59,069 bases of DNA, taken from Rhizoclosmatium globosum. Its lineage: Eukaryota; Chytridiomycota; Chytridiomycetes; Chytridiales; Chytriomycetaceae. The DNA is taken from contig MCGO01000225.1 of assembly GCA_002104985.1 (NCBI GenBank), positions 1-59,069 of the forward strand, given 5' to 3'. Position numbers and translations under genes: made by a program. The stretch's first letter is position 1. Each line of letters opens with the position of its first letter. Shown piece by piece: positions 54,047 through 59,069 of the stretch. The notes beneath the pieces were generated by a model. The model ran no database searches. It was not told the DNA's origin and saw only the letters and a program-made list of their open reading frames with translations.

Positions 54047-54434
54047 ATGACGAAATCCAACACGTCCAGCCAGACATCCAATCCACCGGTCCCCACTTCC
54101 GCCACAATCCCACATATCTCTCAAGTCTTCCACAGGCGTGGACAAGATGGATCTTCCGTATTCACACTTCTCCACCAACACCTGTATCAGTGTCTAATAC
54201 TTCACAAACTCCTCCGGCAACCCCATTCCACCCGCAACAACAAATTCGCAATTCACACCGTCAGTGAAACTGCCACCTCCTGCAACAGATGACGAAATCA
54301 AAGACCGCGAGCTGTGGGAACTCGAACTCATTATGGTCGCCAGGCATGAGCAAAACAAGGCGCTGTATGCTGCTGCTCATAAGGAAGCGATGGAAAAGTG
54401 GCGACAAGACGGAGCTAATTGGAAACGCCTTTGA
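54047..54434 (+). pseudogene. Small-protein subfamily B, frame broken twice
   Basis: From ATG at 54047 a Ser/Thr/Pro-rich frame (MTKSNTSSQTSNPPVPTS) runs to about 54165. It then continues one frame back as TSPPTPVSVSNTSQTPPATP to about 54235, and one frame further back as GNPIPPATTNSQFTPSVKLP into the family block RELWELELIMVARHEQNK, AAAHKEAMEKWRQDGANWKR and the stop at 54434. Both shifts correspond to one missing base each. If these are consensus errors it is an intact B gene of ~130 residues, very like 9237 and 5828. Confidence 0.55.
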
Positions 54435-55246
54435 CAAATGCGTTGGATCTGATTGTATCTGTGTTTTTGCGGTGGGCTTGGATTAGTAAACCACAGTAGA
54501 GCTCTATTTGTTTTTTGTTTTATCCTCTGTACTCTCCCCTGTATCATTATACCTATAATAAAGATAGTTTGATGTTGTATGTGTATTTTGATGGCCTTGC
54601 GTGCCGGGATTGTGGTTCATCTCCCTTACGTCATTTTGTTTCCTTACGTTGCAACCAAGTCGTGAGTCAGAAAGTTTGCCGATTGGGCTTCATCGAATTA
54701 ATCATCAAGAGAGAACGTGACATTGTCAACAAAGTGAAGTTGGTGAGATGTGCACGTGTTTGGCATTCATATCGTGATTTAACAACTGCCTTTTATTGCA
54801 CATCTCAAGGCACGATTGAACTACATAATTGTATCAGCCGCATATTTGCGATATTTTACAATGTTGTGCGTCCATAGAACATGTTTCAATATCTGTTTCG
54901 CCCTTCGCGTCCAACATCAACTCGCAATCATACATTAACTGTCTGGTTCCAATCTAGAATATAAGAAAAGGAGGACATGTTGGCTAAAGTAAAGAGAGGC
55001 ACTGGTTTTCAACTGCGAGTGACGCGAAGTTTGAAAATGAGCCACCTCCATAATCATTCGTGGCTGACAAATATTAAACGCGTCGGAATGTGTCGGATCA
55101 TTTGTTTTTTGTTTTTTTCCGAGTGTGGTGTGTGCCACGACAACACCAATCATTTCTTTTGAGTTGGGATCAGACCATAAAATCCAGTTCTGTGATATCG
55201 AACCATTTCTTGTTACTCTGAAACGATTGTGCCTCGATTCTTTACA
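54435..55246. other. Intergenic, no gene assigned
   Basis: 812 bases. An open frame at 54515-54877 has several Cys but no known motif or paralogue here. The last ~100 bases should hold the PanB promoter. Confidence 0.35.
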
Positions 55247-56390
55247 ATGTTTGCACCGCGATTTGCTGTTGCCTCTCAGAGGCTAATCCCACGAGTATCG
55301 ACTGGTGTCAGTTTCCGTTTCTATAGTTCGCCTCCACCTGCACCAACTGGTAAGACTTCTATTTGAAAAGGAAACTTCGATGGACTTGAGCTGATGTGTA
55401 TGAACAAAATGTAGTGTCCTCCACAGTGACAACCAAGAGTCGAAAGAAAGTGACGATACCCACGCTAAAGAAACTCCATGCCTCCAACACACCCATCACA
55501 GTCATGACTGCACACGATTACCCGTCCGGAGTGTTTTGCGAAAAGGCAGAAATGGATATGGTTCTGGTTGGAGACAGTCTTGCGATGGTTGCACTTGGAT
55601 ACGACAGTACCACGAAAATCACGATGGACGAAATGTTGCATCATTGCAGAGCTGTTGCGCGTGGAAGTAAAACGCCGTTCTTGGTGGGAGATATGCCGTT
55701 TGGGTCGTATGAAAAGAGTGCGGAATGGGCGATTGAGAATTGTGTTAGGATGTAAGAGAGGGTGGAGTGGAGGCTGTTAAGATTGAAGGAGGTGTTGAGA
55801 TGGCGGAGACTGTGGCTAAAGTTGTAAGGGTTGGGATTCCGGTGTTGGGGCATGTTGGGTTGACGCCACAGAGGGCGACGAGTCTTGGGTGAGTTTTCTT
55901 TATTTGGGCTGGCGGGTTATTAATGATTGAATAGAGGGTTTAAGGCTCAGGGGACTAGCTTGGCAAAGGCGAAGGATTTGTTGGCGGACGCGCTTGCATT
56001 GCAGAAGGCTGGGTGTTTTGCGATGGTGTTGGAGAGTGTACCGAATCCAGTCGCGCAGTTTATTACAGAGCAGTTGAATATTCCGACGATTGGAATTGGT
56101 GCTGGTCCACATTGCAGTGGACAGGTGTTGGTTCAAATGGATATGATTGGAATCTATGACAAGTTCACACCAAAGTAAGTCGTTTTATTTTAATTGATCA
56201 AGTATTGATCTGAATTCGACAGGTTCTGTAAGCTGTATGAACGCCTTGATCCATTAATTGTCAATGCAATCAAGACGTATGGAGTGGAAGTGCGGGCACG
56301 GACATTCCCAGATATTAAGGCACACTGTTACAATATGGAGAAGGAGAAGAGGAGAAGTTTTTGAAATGGGCGAAGGAGTATTCTGCTTGA
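55247..56390 (+). CDS. panB: 3-methyl-2-oxobutanoate hydroxymethyltransferase (ketopantoate hydroxymethyltransferase)
   Basis: First committed step of pantothenate (coenzyme A) synthesis: methylene-THF plus 3-methyl-2-oxobutanoate gives ketopantoate. Exons are 55247-55349, 55415-55888, 55935-56174 and about 56222-56390. An Arg/Ser/Phe-rich N-terminus ([19 protein letters not shown]) looks like a mitochondrial targeting peptide. Family motifs: [63 protein letters not shown] and [15 protein letters not shown]. The literal frame stops at 55753 (NCVRM) and must continue one frame back as [14 protein letters not shown]; a second identical shift near 56350 restores [10 protein letters not shown] before the stop at 56390. 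Both are single missing bases. The next gene starts only 45 bases downstream. Confidence 0.85.
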
Positions 56391-56435
56391 TGTTAATCGA
56401 TGAGTAAGAAAGAAAAAGAAAGAACTTGTTGTTGA

Positions 56436-58045
56436 ATGCTGCCTGGACTCCCTCCTCCTTCACGGATACCACAATCACTCTATCGCGGCCACGACCGAAT
56501 ACCCATCTTGTTTAGTCAGCGTCCGAGTGCTAGTCGATGTCGGTGGATTGGAACAAGCAGTCGAGCCCAGTGGACCCACCACCTCCTCACAGCCGTGCTT
56601 CCACGAGCCACGCCATCAAAGCCAGCCCGTCCAATCAATCCGGCTCTCTTAAAGAGCACCCGGATAAACACATTCGGTTTCTCCGGCCAATCCTCGTTTC
56701 TCGCGCACTGTTTCGGCTCTTCATCAAGCGACTCTTCGCCAAACAACAACGACACCAACGACAACGACACGTGGCCCGTCCGAGTTCTGCCTGAATTCTG
56801 TGTGAAGGAGCACTGGCGCCTCGTCCGAGTTCTTTGTTCGTTTGCGCTGAAGAAGGACCAGCGAAAGAAGGCGATTCGGTGTGTCGAAGTCGGTGTCAGA
56901 AAGATGCCGCTTTCGAACGAGGAAATGGCAAAGGTTCTTGTTCCCTTTTGGCCGATGGTGTCGAAGAAGTGTCTGTGTTTGAGGACTTGTTGAAGACGGC
57001 AAAGAAGGCTCTCAACTTGGATCAACCTCAGTTTCATGACTATGGCTGGATTCATTCTATCGAGCAGTTAGACCTAAGGCTCGTATACTCTTCTATACTG
57101 CTAAAGTATCTGCTGGAGCATGGTCATGTTGTTCAGGCACTGGATCACTTTCGCAAATGTATGGATGCCACAGATCCATCTCAGCTGCGCAGCAAAGATG
57201 TACGCACCCTCTATGGAACGGTTATTTATGGACTCTGTAAACGGAACCTGACTACAGAGGCTGTCGCTCTCTTACACCAAGGGATAATGCATGAAAACTA
57301 TGCACTACACTCCTCATATTTCAAACGTGACGCCCATCCTGGAAGGCATGGCACGGAAACAACAGCCTTCGAAAATATTTGATACCCTGGAGTACTGTTG
57401 ATCCACCGCCCAGGCTTCTTTTTGGATAGGAAGGCGTGTCAGATTGCTTATTGGGCGTGCCTGCGGAGTGTTGGTTTTTATGATTCACGGAAAAGAGTAC
57501 ACTACGAAAAAGATGGTGGTTTGGAAAAGGTGGATTCTGCAGTGTCTCTATTTCTTCATGGGTTGGAAAGGTTGTCTCGTTCGCGCCAGCATGCAAGAGA
57601 TATGCCTGCCAATGATTCACTTGTCTCACTCGATCTTGAACCAAGGCCGGATATTTATGCTCTTGCTTACAATGCTATGCTCGTGCAACATGTGAAACAA
57701 GGCTCTTTGGTGTATACAGAGACAATACTGCGAAAAGCGTTGGATCGAGGCGTGTTTTTAAGTGACGATGTTCTTGAAGGTGTACGGGACCTTTATCCAC
57801 GGAATAGTGCCATGCGGGATGCTGTCGAGGATGAGATTCGGAGGGTACGGAAAAGGATGCTTGCATTAGGCACTGCTTCTAAACAACGAGATGCTGTCCA
57901 TCCACCTTCAACCAATATGATGGATGATTGGTTTGGATTGGATGAAGCGATCGAAGGGCTGGATGAATCAGCTGGGGAGTCCATGAGAACACTTTTGAGG
58001 GATGGGGAGATGTCATTGCATGATGGTGTGGGGAAAGTTTCATGA
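56436..58045 (+). CDS. PPR-like, probably mitochondrial protein (frame broken three times)
   Basis: From ATG at 56436 an Arg/Ser/Pro-rich N-terminus looks like a mitochondrial presequence. Helical-repeat segments follow: EHWRLVRVLCSFALKKDQRK, then LVYSSILLKYLLEHGHVVQA, LYGTVIYGLCKRNLTTEAVA, and near the end YALAYNAMLVQHVKQGSLVY, all with PPR-type spacing. The literal frame breaks near 56947 (TTTT run before GGCC), between 57305 and 57325, and near 57385. Each break is repaired by one extra base, giving a continuous protein of ~535 residues that ends at 58045. PPR proteins bind organellar RNA; the target is unknown. Assignment to PPR rests on pattern only. Confidence 0.5.
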
Positions 58046-58362
58046 GTAATAAAATAGAGTTATTTACTGAGATCTGATGGATGCGATCAAAGAGAATGGT
58101 AGGGCAAGGAATTATTAAGGCTGAGAGTGACGACCCATAAGTGATACGTTGAGTTGCTGACAAACTACTTCTCGATTACAGCATACACAATGATACATCG
58201 AAATTTACTTGAAATAAACGCACATGGGACGATCCGATATTGTCCGCGTGGTGGCGACTTTGCTTCTTTTTTCGAATCAAACTTGCTGTCAACCAAACGG
58301 ACCTTGTTTCAAACAACAATCCAATTTGAAATCATCAGAAAAACGACGAGAGAACCGCCAAA
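58046..58362. other. Intergenic, nothing recognised
   Basis: 317-base spacer between the PPR-like and amidohydrolase-like genes. Confidence 0.3.
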
Positions 58363-59032
58363 ATGACGACATCATCTAACCTCGTTCGCTTTAACAACGT
58401 GGCTGTCTTTGTGGACAATGAGCGGCTTGTGCACGAAACCAGTGTGGTTGTGTCCCGGGAAAGTGGGAAGTTTGTTGCGATTGAAGGGGAGGCGAAGGCT
58501 GTCGATGCTGCGGTGGAGGTCGATGCGAGTGGGTACTTGATGCTGCCTGGTCTGGTTGATGCAGGGATTATTGGGGGTGATTGGAGGGGGATCAAGTCTT
58601 CTCTGGTTCGTGTGTTTCAGAGTTCCCTTCTTGTTTCTGATGGAGTAGCTTACCTTCTTTACATCTTGTGAATAGTCTCTCGATGCTGCGTTGAAGGCTG
58701 CTGCGGCTCATGGAACCTGTGTTGCGGTTGTTGACGGCTTCAGTGAGAAAGTGGGGGCAGAAAAGGGAAGACCTGTCGCTATTCGATACAATGCCGATGG
58801 TGATCTTTCACTCGCTGTATCACAATCAAAGACGGTCGCTGCTTCAAAGAAGGAAAAGAAGGAGCTGGTTGCATCAGGGGCTCTGGCCATTTCAGAGTCA
58901 CCCTCTGTTTGGCCAGGAGTGCGGGAGTTAGCTGTCTCTTCTTTACCTGAATGGGATGGGGACTCTCACGAATCTTCAAAAACTGCCGTGGCTCTTCGAC
59001 GGGTTCTTGAGTCGTTTCAAGGGAAGCTGTGA
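58363..59032 (+). CDS. Short protein with amidohydrolase (NagA-like) N-terminal domain
   Basis: 199 residues from exons 58363-58605 and 58676-59032 (donor GTTCGT, phase 0). The first ~85 residues follow the N-terminal beta sandwich of metal-dependent hydrolases: FNNVAVFVDNERLVHETSVV, then ASGYLMLPGLVDAGIIGGDW, equivalent to the G..v.PGfID.hihGg entry of N-acetylglucosamine-6-phosphate deacetylase. The expected metal-binding His after LVDA is not there (AGIIGG). The second exon has AALKAAAAHGTCVAVVDGFS and then a Ser/Lys/Glu-rich tail, too short for a TIM barrel. It may be a non-catalytic derivative, or further exons may lie beyond the window edge after 59032. Confidence 0.45.
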
Positions 59033-59069
59033 AGGTTTTGGGTATCGAGGAACGACGAGGAGTTGTTTC

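Noticed and set aside
54515..54877. Plus-strand 120-codon Cys-containing frame
   Set aside because: Cys spacing fits no domain, there is no paralogue in the window, and composition is like the AT-rich spacer.

Overview
The window looks like nuclear DNA of a zoosporic (chytrid-like) fungus. Genes carry many short GT-AG introns (about 44-80 bases). They include two Zn2Cys6 regulators of the fungal type, a three-finger C2H2 factor, a fungal-type PanB and WSC-like surface proteins. They sit beside genes that most Dikarya lack: a cAMP-receptor-like GPCR remnant, a PDE9-like region, a katanin and a tropomodulin-like LRR protein. Genus cannot be fixed from sequence alone.

The most striking content is a set of 18 small paralogous loci scattered over the window. 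All but three keep the same C-terminal ~40-residue helical block (roughly L..LE.LA, ~10-12 residues, then R..H..MM.E.R.EL); the three exceptions keep only the N-terminal domain of subfamily A. Three subfamilies can be told apart. A has an N-terminal FL....ALF helix and an AF..FK.SL..YL domain, and its fuller copies end in LLSLGL(F): positions 2, 533, 2474, 2913, 10928, 13141, 15105, 21822, 52437. B has a disordered Ser/Pro/Thr-rich N-terminus: 4904, 5828, 7084, 9237, 54047. C carries a second motif, ECR.YIA.VLATQ: 37294, 38550, 39243, 44076. I recognise no known family. A second small family of three-TM proteins (8171, 22677) is interspersed with them.

Region by region. 1-4.2 kb: subfamily A fragments, a broken cAR-like GPCR (minus) and inositol polyphosphate multikinase (minus). 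4.9-9.8 kb: subfamily B array with one TM protein. 10.9-16.6 kb: three subfamily A genes with a shared upstream element; two of them and their flanks are a ~2 kb tandem duplication. 16.7-24.4 kb: C2H2 factor, a five-TM protein, one A gene, the second TM paralogue and an acidic Gln/Pro-rich protein. 24.6-33.3 kb: a Zn2Cys6 factor locus with two complete paralogues, two decayed copies and two MITE-like repeats. 33.4-36.3 kb: a tropomodulin-like, tail-anchored LRR protein. 37.3-44.4 kb: subfamily C genes around a PDE9-like/katanin locus and two tRNAs. 44.7-52.2 kb: a minus-strand run of surface and membrane genes (leaderless six-Cys domain proteins, a WSC-like domain, a Sel1 protein, a solute-binding-like receptor). 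54-59 kb: a B copy, PanB, a PPR-like protein and an amidohydrolase-like protein.

Several conserved genes (IPMK, katanin, PanB twice, PPR-like, one A and one B copy) are each interrupted by what looks like one missing base. This pattern points first to consensus errors in the assembly and only second to real pseudogenes. I joined exons only where the frame and a GT-AG pair agreed.
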